A DNA stretch of 64,000 bases from Bifidobacterium psychraerophilum. GTDB taxonomy: Bacteria; Actinomycetota; Actinomycetes; Actinomycetales; Bifidobacteriaceae. The stretch is taken from the NCBI RefSeq assembly GCF_000741705.1, contig NZ_JGZI01000008.1, positions 248,001 through 312,000 of the forward strand. The letters run 5' to 3'. The notes below the pieces were generated by a model. It was given only the letters and a program-made list of their open reading frames with translations, ran no database searches and was not told the DNA's origin. Positions 8,499-17,800 of the stretch are shown in pieces; the stretch's first letter is position 1, and every line of letters begins with the position of its first letter. Both the position numbers and the translations under genes were made by a program.

Positions 8499-8680
8499 AT
8501 ATGCCGGTGTCCCAGATGCCGGGAACAGGCCCTCCGATGCCGTCGATCAGATGGCATGCCTGGCCGCGAATCCTCCAGAATCGATGTTTCGGCTTCGTCC
8601 CCTACGTAATGTGCGAGAAATATGCGCGCAACCATTTGTGGACTTCGGTCTCTTAGGTTAGGCGCATTGGGGGGAGACAT

Positions 8681-10087
8681 ATGGTTGCCTTGTTATCGAA
8701 GAAGAGAGCTTTGCGGTCTGTCATGGTGTTCGCCGGAGCCGCTTTGATCATTATCCTTGCGCTGTTGGCCGTTCCTCCGGCCACGGCCTCCGCAGCCGAG
8801 GCTGTGACGACATGCAATCCGACAAGCTCGAATGCCTGTGTCAACGGTATTCTGCAGGACTCGTCGAAACAGGCGATAGCAGGGGTGCAGGTGACGCTTG
8901 GCGGTGAGGAAAGTGCCACAACCACCACCGATTCGTCCGGCAAGTGGGCCTTTTCGGTCACGGCCGATGGGGAATACACGGTTTCCCTGCCATCCGATGT
9001 GATGAAGAACCATGGTCTGAAATCGGATAAGGCCACGGTAACCGTGAAGAAAGGCGATTTCTCCAAGGCCCGGCAGGTGGTGAGATTCGATGAGGCGCAG
9101 GAATCGGACGGGGCGCAGTCAGGAAGCTCGGCATCCCCTGAATCCAGCGATACGAAGGCTTCGACCCAGGCGTCATCAGGCCAGGAGGAGAGCGCATTCT
9201 CCAATTTCATGTCCAGATTCTGGCAGCAGCTGTTCAGTGGTGTGATATTCGGCCTGATGCTTGGCCTGATGTCGGTCGGTATGAATCTGGTCTACGGAAC
9301 GACCAAGCTGAGTTCTTTCTCGCACGGTGAGCAGGTTTCCCTCGGTGGCCTGATGGCTTATGTGGGCACGCAGATACTGCACTGGCCATTGGTACTTTCC
9401 GCGATACTGGCGGTTGCCGTCGGGGCGGCAACGGGCCTGCTGCAGAATGAGCTGGTATGGAAGCCCCTAAGGCGCAGGCATATTGGTCCGATGCAGCAGA
9501 TGATCGTGACGATCGGTCTTTCGATGGCATTGCAATACGTCTTCCAGTTCTTCTTCGGGGGAGACGTGAAAGGGATCACCACATCCGTACCGCAAGGTTT
9601 CCAGATGGGGCCGATCACCACGGATTTCACCACGCTGATGCTTGCGGGCATCGCACTGGTGGTCATCATCGCGTTTACCCTGTTCCTCTATGGCACCCGT
9701 CTGGGCCGGGCGACGCGAGCCGTCTCGGATAATCCGGCCCTCGCCTCTGCCTCGGGAATCAATGTGGAGCAGGTGGTCCGTGTGGTGTGGATTATCTCCA
9801 CAGCGCTCGCAGCGCTCTCCGGTGTGTTGATCGGCATCTATCTCAATGGCATCGCATGGAACACCGGTGCCTTGATGCTGTTGCTGATGTTCTCCGCAGT
9901 CACCCTGGGGGGTCTGGGAACCGCCAACGGCGCTTTGGTCGGTTCATTGGTCATCGGAGTCGTCGCGGATATGAGTTCGCTGGTCATCCCCGACGACATG
10001 CGGTATGTGAGCGCTTTGGCGATTCTGATTGTTGTGCTGCTGATCCGGCCTCAAGGCATTTTCGGCAAGCAGCAGAGAGTGGGCTGA
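8681..10087 (+). CDS. livH: Branched-chain amino acid ABC permease LivH with extra secreted N-terminal domain
   Basis: The 468-aa protein is about 160 residues longer than ordinary LivH. Residues 1-40 form a signal peptide (hydrophobic core 13-35, ASA-A cleavage site). Residues about 44-140 form an extracytoplasmic beta-sandwich of the carboxypeptidase-regulatory/Cna-B type (VNGILQDSSKQAIAGVQVTL, DSSGKWAFSV, GEYTVSLP). A Ser/Glu-rich linker (145-180) leads to a complete LivH permease with about eight helices (185-460) and the EAA-like GINVEQVVRVVW loop. It starts the livHMGF operon and has GGGGGGAG before its ATG. The extra domain would sit outside the membrane, where substrate-loaded LivK docks. 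Confidence 0.92.
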   Translation: MVALLSKKRALRSVMVFAGAALIIILALLAVPPATASAAEAVTTCNPTSSNACVNGILQDSSKQAIAGVQVTLGGEESATTTTDSSGKWAFSVTADGEYTVSLPSDVMKNHGLKSDKATVTVKKGDFSKARQVVRFDEAQESDGAQSGSSASPESSDTKASTQASSGQEESAFSNFMSRFWQQLFSGVIFGLMLGLMSVGMNLVYGTTKLSSFSHGEQVSLGGLMAYVGTQILHWPLVLSAILAVAVGAATGLLQNELVWKPLRRRHIGPMQQMIVTIGLSMALQYVFQFFFGGDVKGITTSVPQGFQMGPITTDFTTLMLAGIALVVIIAFTLFLYGTRLGRATRAVSDNPALASASGINVEQVVRVVWIISTALAALSGVLIGIYLNGIAWNTGALMLLLMFSAVTLGGLGTANGALVGSLVIGVVADMSSLVIPDDMRYVSALAILIVVLLIRPQGIFGKQQRVG

Positions 10088-10135
10088 TATGAATATCAAT
10101 TCTCATAGTGATCGCACGGGTGCATCGGGGACTTC

Positions 10136-10161
10136 GCCCTGCCCGAGAGCGCGGGCAGGGC
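10136..10161. other. 10-bp intercistronic stem-loop between livH and livM
   Basis: GCCCTGCCCG (10136-10145) and CGGGCAGGGC (10152-10161) are perfectly complementary around a 6-nt loop, in the 93-bp gap before livM. There is no U-tract. The likely role is partial termination or mRNA protection that sets the ratio of the two permease subunits (inference). Confidence 0.7.
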
Positions 10162-10180
10162 ATCAGGAAGGGGATATGCA

Positions 10181-11164
10181 ATGGATCTGATGACGATTTT
10201 CACGAATTCCTTCGCGCAGCTGATAGCTCCGACGACCGCGGCATACGTGTTGGCGGCGATCGGGCTCAACATCCACTTCGGCATGACGGGTCTGATGAAT
10301 ATGGGCCAGGCAGGATTCATGCTGCTGGGTGCGTATGGTTTTGCCATCACACAGAGCATGGGGTGGAATCTCTTCGCCTCCGTGCTGGCGGCACTGACGT
10401 TGGCCGCCGTGTACGCGGTGCTGCTTGGCATCCCGACCCTGAAACTCGGACCCGATTATCTGGCTATGGTTACCTTGGCATCGGCCGAAATCATTCGCAT
10501 CATCGGTCGATCCACATCCTTGACCAGCATTACGGGCGGTTCCGGCGGCATATCCCCGCAGGATTTCACCACGCAGTTCGAGAATCTCTCCCCGCTGCCC
10601 GAGGGGAATTCCACGATCCTTCTATGGTCGTATTCGAATAACATCGCCGATTCGTGGTGGTTGAGAATCGTGGCGTGGGCTTTGGTGCTGATTGCCGTGC
10701 TGCTGACCTGGCGTTGGTACCGATCACCTTGGGGCAGGGTGCTCAAGGGCATTCGGGAAGATGAGAACGTGATTCGTTCCCTGGGCAAATCGGTGACGAA
10801 GTTCAAGCTGCAATCCTTGTTCCTCGGTGGCGCATTCGGCGCGCTTTCGGGCATCATCTTCGTTCTTCCGCGCTCCGTTCAGCCCGATTCCCTGGGCAGG
10901 CAGGTCACCTTCTATGTGTGGACGATCCTCTTGCTCGGTGGGGCGGCGTCCATCCTGGGCCCTGTGCTCGGTTCCTGCCTGCTGTGGGTGTTGTTGACCG
11001 TCGTCAAGGAATCCATGCGCGAAGGCATCTCCTCGAATCTGATCTCTTCGAATCAGATCGAGTCCCTTGGATGGGTGATCGTCGGCGTGGCGCTGATGTG
11101 CCTGGTGATTTTCAGACCGCAGGGTTTGATCGGAGACCGAAGGGAGTTGGCGTTCAATGCCTGA
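10181..11164 (+). CDS. livM: Branched-chain amino acid ABC permease LivM
   Basis: The 327-aa protein is full length for LivM, the second membrane subunit of the high-affinity leucine/isoleucine/valine importer. It has about nine hydrophobic segments, the family start LNIHFGMTGLMNMGQAGFMLLGAYG, and the cytoplasmic coupling loop GRVLKGIREDENVIRSLGKSVTKFKLQSLFLGGAFGALSG, split here across residues 180-225. AGGAAGGGG precedes the ATG. Its 3' end overlaps livG by 8 bp, showing translational coupling. Confidence 0.95.
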   Translation: MDLMTIFTNSFAQLIAPTTAAYVLAAIGLNIHFGMTGLMNMGQAGFMLLGAYGFAITQSMGWNLFASVLAALTLAAVYAVLLGIPTLKLGPDYLAMVTLASAEIIRIIGRSTSLTSITGGSGGISPQDFTTQFENLSPLPEGNSTILLWSYSNNIADSWWLRIVAWALVLIAVLLTWRWYRSPWGRVLKGIREDENVIRSLGKSVTKFKLQSLFLGGAFGALSGIIFVLPRSVQPDSLGRQVTFYVWTILLLGGAASILGPVLGSCLLWVLLTVVKESMREGISSNLISSNQIESLGWVIVGVALMCLVIFRPQGLIGDRRELAFNA

Positions 11165-12116
11165 TACAACAGTACAAACCGGGACTCCTTTCCAAGACCT
11201 ACCCGCGGCCCGGGCCGCACGGTCGGAGGATCCGCAGTCGGCCGCAGTCGATTATTCAGGGACCGTGGCCAAGGACCTGGCATACGTAGAGCATGAGCCG
11301 GGTGTGCATAAGCCCGATCCGATTCTGGTGGCGGACAATGTCACCCGACGCTTCGGTGGCATAGCGGCTGTGGATGTCGGGCATTTCGAAATCGAACGGC
11401 ATGGCATCACCGCTTTGATCGGACCGAACGGTGCAGGGAAAACCACCTTCTTCAATCTGATGACGGGCTTTGACAAGCCGGATACCGGCACCTGGCAGTT
11501 CGATGGCAACGACCTCGCGAGCGTATCCTCCGAAAAGGTGGCGCGTATGGGTATGGTGCGCACCTTCCAACTGACCAAAGTCATGAACCGTCTTACGGTG
11601 CTCGACAACATGCTGATCGGTGCACCGGATCAGCCGGGTGAGGGCATGCTCAGGTCCCTGTTCCCGATGCTCTGGAAATCGAGGGAGAAGGAGATCATCA
11701 CACAGGCCGAGTCGCTTCTTGACCGTTTCCTGTTGCTGAAGAAAAAAGACGATTACGCGGGCTCCCTCTCGGGCGGGCAGCGCAAGCTCCTGGAGATGGC
11801 CAGGGCGCTGATGAGCAATCCTCAACTGGTGATGCTCGATGAGCCGATGGCGGGCGTCAACCCTGCGTTGAAGCAATCGCTGCTCGACCATATCGTCGCC
11901 TTGAGGGATGAAGGAACCTCGGTGCTGTTCGTTGAGCATGATATGAATATGGTCCGTCATATCGCCGATTGGGTGACGGTGATGGCGGAAGGAAAGATCG
12001 TCGCCGAGGGGCCGCCCCGGGACGTGATGAACGATCCGGCCGTTGTGGATGCGTATCTGGGTGCTCACGCGAATATCGATTTGGGTGATGACAGCGTGCT
12101 GCAGGATGTGGAATAG
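11157..12116 (+). CDS. livG: Branched-chain amino acid ABC transporter ATP-binding protein LivG
   Basis: The 319-aa cytoplasmic ATPase has Walker A GPNGAGKTT (89-97), signature SLSGGQRKLLEMARAL and Walker B LVMLDEP, followed by the switch histidine in VEHDM. It differs from typical LivG (about 255 aa) by roughly 55 extra N-terminal residues rich in Ala/Asp/Pro before the ABC domain begins at PILVADNVTRRFGG. Together with LivF it powers the LivHM channel. It overlaps livM by 8 bp and precedes livF by 12 bp. Confidence 0.95.
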   Translation: MPDTTVQTGTPFQDLPAARAARSEDPQSAAVDYSGTVAKDLAYVEHEPGVHKPDPILVADNVTRRFGGIAAVDVGHFEIERHGITALIGPNGAGKTTFFNLMTGFDKPDTGTWQFDGNDLASVSSEKVARMGMVRTFQLTKVMNRLTVLDNMLIGAPDQPGEGMLRSLFPMLWKSREKEIITQAESLLDRFLLLKKKDDYAGSLSGGQRKLLEMARALMSNPQLVMLDEPMAGVNPALKQSLLDHIVALRDEGTSVLFVEHDMNMVRHIADWVTVMAEGKIVAEGPPRDVMNDPAVVDAYLGAHANIDLGDDSVLQDVE

Positions 12117-12128
12117 GAGGGCGGAAGA

Positions 12129-12929
12129 ATGACGGAAACCATGGTGGCGCGGCTCGACCGCTCGACGATTCACGTGGGTGAGCCGGAGGGTGAGGCCCTG
12201 CTCGAAGCCGATGAGCTCATAGCAGGATATCTGCCGGGTGTGAATATTCTCAATGGGGCTTCCCTGACCCTGCACGACGGGGAGATAGTCGGCATCATAG
12301 GGCCGAATGGTGCGGGGAAATCGACATTGCTCAAAGCCCTGTTCGGTCTGGTGCACATCTCGTCAGGAAGGCTGCAGCTCAAGGGCAAGGACATCACGAA
12401 TCTGCGCGCGGACAGGCTGGTCTCGATGGGCGTGGGATTCGTGCCCCAGACGGAGAATGTGTTTCCGAGTCTGACGGTGCGTGAAAACATGCAGATGGGC
12501 GCGTATCAGAGCCCGAAGCTCTTCGCCGATCGTTTCTCCTACGTCACCTCCATATTTCCTCGCCTGGGCGAGCGTAAGGACCAGACCGCAGGGTCCCTCT
12601 CCGGAGGTGAAAGGCAGATGGTCGCGATGGGCAGGGCTTTGATGATGCAGCCTTCCGTGCTGCTCCTCGACGAACCTTCCGCAGGTCTGAGTCCGATGCT
12701 CCAGGATGAGACCTTCATTCGGGTCAGGCAGGTCAATCGGGCGGGTGTCAGCGTCATCATCGTTGAACAGAACGCACGTCGATGCCTGCAGATCTGCGAT
12801 CGGGGTTATGTGCTCGACCAGGGGAGGAACGCGTACTCGGGTCGTGGGCGCGAGTTGCTCAATGACCCGAAGGTTGTTTCCCTGTATCTGGGCAATCTGG
12901 AAGAGACCGTGGAGGAGGAGGGTCGCTGA
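12129..12929 (+). CDS. livF: Branched-chain amino acid ABC transporter ATP-binding protein LivF
   Basis: The 266-aa ATPase has Walker A GPNGAGKST (58-66), signature SLSGGERQMVAMGRAL, Walker B VLLLDEPSAGLSP and the switch region VEQNAR. The LivF hallmark DRGYVLDQGR is present. GGAGGGCGG precedes the ATG. It is the fourth gene of the livHMGF unit; livK follows after a 331-bp gap with a probable terminator. Confidence 0.95.
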   Translation: MTETMVARLDRSTIHVGEPEGEALLEADELIAGYLPGVNILNGASLTLHDGEIVGIIGPNGAGKSTLLKALFGLVHISSGRLQLKGKDITNLRADRLVSMGVGFVPQTENVFPSLTVRENMQMGAYQSPKLFADRFSYVTSIFPRLGERKDQTAGSLSGGERQMVAMGRALMMQPSVLLLDEPSAGLSPMLQDETFIRVRQVNRAGVSVIIVEQNARRCLQICDRGYVLDQGRNAYSGRGRELLNDPKVVSLYLGNLEETVEEEGR

Positions 12930-12952
12930 GGGTGTTCGATCCCGTGTGAGTG

Positions 12953-12971
12953 CGGTCGATCGCCGCTTTTG
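12953..12971 (+). terminator. Probable terminator after livF
   Basis: GCGGT (12953-12957) pairs with GCCGC (12963-12967) around a 5-nt loop, followed by TTTT. The stem is short, so termination may be partial. Confidence 0.45.
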
Positions 12972-13260
12972 GCTACGGTGCCAAATCTTGGGGAAACTCT
13001 GTCTTTCCTTGTGTTTCCAACAGTTTTCGGGCTTTATAGAAATGAAATATTTGGTACATAGAACTGTTGCAAGAGGCTTATAGCGTATCCATTATGGGCG
13101 GACGAGAAGGCCTTCTGATGTGCTTCATATACTCGCCTGGCCCACTGTCTCCGGCAGGGATTGAGACGCCTTGGGCGCAGGGGGCCCCAAGGCTTGACGG
13201 CACCGGTAATGGGAAGAGAGATCAGTCGCTTCACGGCGCTGATGAGGGAAGGACGTTGTT
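12972..13260 (+). promoter_or_regulatory. livK upstream region with 8-bp stem-loop
   Basis: No gene is present here. An AT-rich stretch (13010-13100) contains a possible promoter, TTGCAA (13067-13072) with CATTAT (13090-13095). Downstream, GCCTTGGG (13168-13175) pairs with CCCAAGGC (13186-13193), giving a stem-loop in the putative 5' leader of livK. Separate transcription would allow the binding protein to be made in excess of the permease. Confidence 0.45.
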
Positions 13261-14523
13261 ATGCAAAGACAAAGAAAGTCCATGCTGATGTCGGCGACGG
13301 CAGCTGCCGCGGTCATCGTTATGGGGCTGTCGGCCTGCGGTGGTTCAAGCAGCAGCTCAAGCAGTTCAGGTGGTTCATCGGATACCTTCGTGCTTGGTGG
13401 TCTGTTCCCGGAAACGGGTTCCCTGGCCTATCTCGGCCCGGCTGAGACCTCGGCGTGGACCTTGGCGGCCAACGATATCGACGCCGCGGGTGGTGTGCTG
13501 GGGAACAAGATAAGCAAAGTCAGCGCCGATGTATCCGATGCCGATCATGCCGATCAGAATACGGCGGGCGCCCAATCCGTGCTGTCGAAGAAGCCCTCCG
13601 TGATCCTGGGGCCAGCCTCCAGCTCCGTGGTCAAGAATACCTACAAGGTGGTGGCCGAATCCAAGGTGCCGATGATCTCCATGGGAGCCACGTCGCCATC
13701 GCTTTCCGGCATAAGCCCCTATTTCTTCCGTACCGTGCCGCCCGATTCCGTGCAAGGTGCGGTGTTGGGCAATCTGATCGCAGGCGACGGGGTGCAGAAT
13801 CTTGCCATTGCAGTGTTCAATGACGAGTACGGCACCAATCTGCGGAGCGCGGTGGTCAAATCGGCCGAAGCGGCCGGTGTGAATGTGGTCTATGGAGAAA
13901 AGGACTCGTTCGATCCGACGGAAACCAACTTCTCCTCACTGGTCACCTCGATCAAGGCCACGAAGCCTGATGCGGTGCTGGTCATCGCATTCGACCAGAG
14001 CAAGCAGCTGCTCAAGGAGATGAGCAGCCAGGGTCTTGATACGAAGACCAAGCTCTATCTCTGCGATGGCAATACCGCCGATTATTCCAAGGACTTCGAC
14101 GCCGGGTTCCTCGAAGGCGCACAGGGTACGATTCCCGGAGCCCACCCGAGTGACGCTTTCCAGAAGCGGCTGAAGTCCGTCAAATCCGATCTGAGCGACT
14201 TCACGTATTCGGCCGAAACCTATGATGGCGTGATCCTTTCTGCTTTGGCCGCTCAAAAGGGCGGTGCGGTCGATGGGGAGACCATTCAGAAGAATCTGGC
14301 GGCGGTCTCCGGTGCCGATGGTGGGACGAAATGCAGCAGTTACAAGGACTGCCTGGCGCTGTTGAAGGACAAGAAGGATATTCAATACGTGGGGCAATCG
14401 GGCATTGGCGCTTTCAACAGCAATAACGACCCCAGCTCCGCATCGATAGGCATCTACAAATTCGATTCATCGAATAAACCGGTGTATAGCGAATCGCAGG
14501 AAGGTGAGGTGCCGAAGAGCTGA
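13261..14523 (+). CDS. livK: Branched-chain amino acid ABC transporter substrate-binding lipoprotein LivK
   Basis: The 420-aa protein begins with a lipoprotein signal peptide ending in lipobox LSAC (Cys26), followed by a Gly/Ser-rich linker. The rest is a type I periplasmic-binding fold: FVLGGLFPETGSLAYLGP at the start, ADQNTAGAQSVLSKKPSVILGPASSSV for the ligand-site edge, and the hinge VFNDEYGTN. In a Gram-positive it is tethered to the outer face of the membrane and hands amino acids to LivHM. Exact ligand preference is not readable. A long hairpin terminator follows. Confidence 0.94.
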   Translation: MQRQRKSMLMSATAAAAVIVMGLSACGGSSSSSSSSGGSSDTFVLGGLFPETGSLAYLGPAETSAWTLAANDIDAAGGVLGNKISKVSADVSDADHADQNTAGAQSVLSKKPSVILGPASSSVVKNTYKVVAESKVPMISMGATSPSLSGISPYFFRTVPPDSVQGAVLGNLIAGDGVQNLAIAVFNDEYGTNLRSAVVKSAEAAGVNVVYGEKDSFDPTETNFSSLVTSIKATKPDAVLVIAFDQSKQLLKEMSSQGLDTKTKLYLCDGNTADYSKDFDAGFLEGAQGTIPGAHPSDAFQKRLKSVKSDLSDFTYSAETYDGVILSALAAQKGGAVDGETIQKNLAAVSGADGGTKCSSYKDCLALLKDKKDIQYVGQSGIGAFNSNNDPSSASIGIYKFDSSNKPVYSESQEGEVPKS

Positions 14524-14611
14524 ACTGCTGCTGAAACGATGGGAAGACCTTTGGGGTGAGCAGGTTCGTCCATCGACGGGGTCGATGAATTGAGCGGCCT
14601 CTGATCACATG

Positions 14612-14653
14612 AACACATTCGCGGGCGTCCTTCTGGGCACCCGCGAATGTGTT
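14612..14653. terminator. Strong 14-bp hairpin terminator after livK
   Basis: AACACATTCGCGGG (14612-14625) and CCCGCGAATGTGTT (14640-14653) pair perfectly around a 14-nt loop. It separates the liv locus from the giant surface protein gene. Confidence 0.85.
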
Positions 14654-14739
14654 GTTCGGCGACCCTATGACCAGGGTCGAATCCCTTCCGGCGTCATGTT
14701 CGGGCGATCGATCCTATAAAAATGTCGGCAATGTCTCTA

Positions 14740-14894
14740 ATTTTTGCCCAAATCCGAGGACATTGTGAAAAAAGAGCTCTACTAATAATCTATACTGGGA
14801 AGGCATTGATGTAGAGCTACCATGTGTTTCGGCGAAGATTCACTCTAATGTGTTGGGGATGCTGGAAAACACTGGTCCGAGCGGGGGAAATCGG
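14740..14894 (+). promoter_or_regulatory. AT-rich promoter region of the giant surface protein gene
   Basis: The stretch is markedly AT-rich compared with its surroundings. TTGTGA (14763-14768) and TAATCT (14786-14791) are 17 bp apart; a second -10-like TATACT lies at 14791-14796. An 8-bp inverted repeat, AGCTCTAC (14775-14782) with GTAGAGCT (14811-14818), brackets the -10 region and could be an operator or a leader hairpin. Confidence 0.45.
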
Positions 14895-17800
14895 ATGGGG
14901 AAATTATATTCACATGCTGGGAAGCATGACAACGAAAAGTTATCAGCACAAAGATTAGGTACACGAACAATCAGCCATCTGTTCTTCGCCGTGATCGGCG
15001 TTGTGGCGATGATGATCGGTGGCTTCGTGCCAGCCGGCGTCGCCACTGCCGCCGATGCATCGCAGGACTTCCTCACGGTTTCCAAAACCGTTGATGGGGC
15101 GAAGGAGAAGGATCTGGAACCGGGGCAGTCCTTCACCTACCAGCTGCAGCTGAACTGCTCGGAGCAGAACTGTGTGAACGCCACGGTCACGGATGCGTTG
15201 CCGGCAGCATTGCAGGGCTTCACCATCACCGGTGTGGAGATGACTCCGCAGAGCATAGGCGGCGTGGCGAGCTGGACCGAAGGCGGTAGCAGTGTCAGCC
15301 AACCCAAGACCGTCGGGGCGGACACATCAGTGACCGTCGCCATGAACCAGGCCTTCTCAGGCGGCAAAGGTCTGGCGGTGGGTACCACATTCCATGTCAA
15401 CATCACCTTGCAGGTACCGAATGATTTCTCCCCTGACAATGCGAACAACGGCAAGACGATCAGCAATACGGCGACCAGCAAGGCGGATAACTCCTCCCAG
15501 GCTTCCGATTCCGCCGACATCAAAGTGACGGCCACCCAGAACCTCGCCGCATCGATCAGCAAAGCGTGGACCCCGGCCACCAATACCTTCGAGGAGGGGG
15601 CAGCATCGGCCATCACGCTGAAGTCCACGAATACGTCAAACGCGACAGTGGATACGCTGACGGTGCAGGAACCGCAGACAGCCGCCGATAACGCGGCCCA
15701 GCTGGATGCGAACAATCCCTTCCGCATCGTGGATTTCACGGATTTCGGCACCGCGACCATGCCTGCTGGTGCGACGGGTGTCAAGGTTGACGCCTACGTA
15801 CTCAAGGAGGGTGTCTGGCAGTGGGTCAGCGGTGCGACGGGAACGAGTTACGCCCTCCCTGACGGTGTCGCGGCCTCGGCTGTCGGCGGTCTGCGCTTCA
15901 CCTACACCGGCGCCATGGCGCCGGGTGCGGCGGATGCCGTAACACTGAATGTCGCGCAGCGAGGAAACGACAGAAACACGGGAAGCGATCTCTCAAGCGC
16001 CTCGCAAACCATCAAGAACGTCGCTCAAGCCCAGACGGCCAAAGCCGATGACAAGAGCCCTGTGGCGACCGCGAATGCGAACTATACCGTGAATCCGGCG
16101 AACATCAGCACCAGCGCGACGAAATCCATCACGCCGAACCGCGTATCGGCCGGTGAGACCTCAACCTCCACGATCAAAGCCGCCAACACCGGCTCCGCGG
16201 TCAAAACGATGACGGTCTCGGACACCTCGGGCTTCTTTGATGCCAACACCACCTTCACGACGTTCACAGCGGGCATCGCATACCCAAGCGGTGCGACGAG
16301 CGGTGTGGTCGTGTACCACCTGCTTGCAGGCGGCACCCAGACGGTTCCATTCAATGATGGGGACACCCCTGCCGCACCAAGCGCCGCCATCTCCGGTTTC
16401 GATATCACCTTCAGTGCGCCGGGCAACACCATCGCGCCAAACGCGAATACCTCGATCTCCTTCGGTGTGCAGACATCCGAGGCTGTGATCGCCGATGGAT
16501 CGACGCAGGCGACATTGAAGAACACCGCGACGTCCAAGGTCACCGCGGCGAATGGTGTTTCGGCGACGAAGGAAAGCGACGCGAACCTGGCCGTCGTGAA
16601 GCCCGGCATAACCGTCACCGTGGATAAGACGGTGAAACCTGCCGATAACGTCCAACCAGGGCAGAGCGCCGTGGCCGCCTTCAAAACACAGTCGACCGCG
16701 ACCTCCGATTACGTCAAGACGAAGCAGATCGTGGTGGAGGACTCCTGGGGCAGTGCAAAATCGGCTACGGGATTCTGGAACGCCTTCAACCTCAGCACCA
16801 TCCAGCCCACACAGGTGCCCGCGAATGCAAGTCTCACCGTGATGGTGCAGAAGTCGGATGGCAGTTGGATCACACTCGATACGGCCGCCGCCAAAAGCAC
16901 TTCCTTTGTGTATCAACTCAACGCTGCGGATTTGGCCGATAAGCTCCCCGATGGTGTGACCGTCGACAGCCTGACCGGTATCCGTTTCACCTTCGACGCC
17001 GTCAACGGCAGCAATTTCCCGACGGCCACCGCGGTGATGCCATATGTTGGTTTCGTGGCCAGATCACAGCTGCGCGACGGATCAGGGGTGACCGATCCCA
17101 CCGATGGCGATACTGCCAGCTCACCGCAGTCATCGACCAAGTACACCAATAATGTGGATGTGGATGCCAATGATGGTGGCAAGCTTTCGGCCACCGACAC
17201 CGACAGCGCTCAAACCGGCGTGATCAGCTATCCAGGCGGCACGGGCACCGGACCCGCGACGAAGGCGAGCAAGGCCTGGGACCGCGACAGTGTCTCCGCG
17301 CAGACCGAGGATACGGCAACAAGCCATCTCGGATGGAGGGTCAACGAAGGTCTGAGTCAGGTGCAGCTGTCGGATCCCCAGAGCGGCGCAGACACCCCGG
17401 AGTCCACGGTGTTCAACGCATTCAACCTGAAGAGCATCAGTCCGGTATCCGTCTCCGCGGAGACTTACAGCAACGGGTGGTACCTCAAATACGACACGGT
17501 CCAATCCGTTGAGCTCTATGTCAACGGAGCCTGGCAGACGGTCAGTGCTCCCGACGGAGCCTGGCAGGATAATGGCGGCAGTTTCAAGGGCCATACGCTT
17601 ACGGCTGCCGAGCAGGCCAACGCCACCGGCGTGCGCATCACCGTCGTTCCGAATGACGCCGCCCGCACCGCTGCTTTGAACAGTGCCGCCGATCCTTATG
17701 CACCCGCTCCCGGATCAGGGGTTGCGGAATCCAGTGGGAACCGAAACTTCGATCTGGTGTGGCAACTGCGGGATAAAACCCGTTCGACCGGTGCATTCAT

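Noticed and set aside
6989-8680. Long open frame antisense to purA (563 codons)
   Set aside because: It is a mirror of the GC-rich purA reading frame, has no SD, and its residue make-up (Arg/Gly/His/Pro-rich) is typical of shadow frames.
11256-12356. Open frame of 366 codons antisense to livG
   Set aside because: It lies wholly opposite a confident ATPase gene, with no start signal and no family motif.
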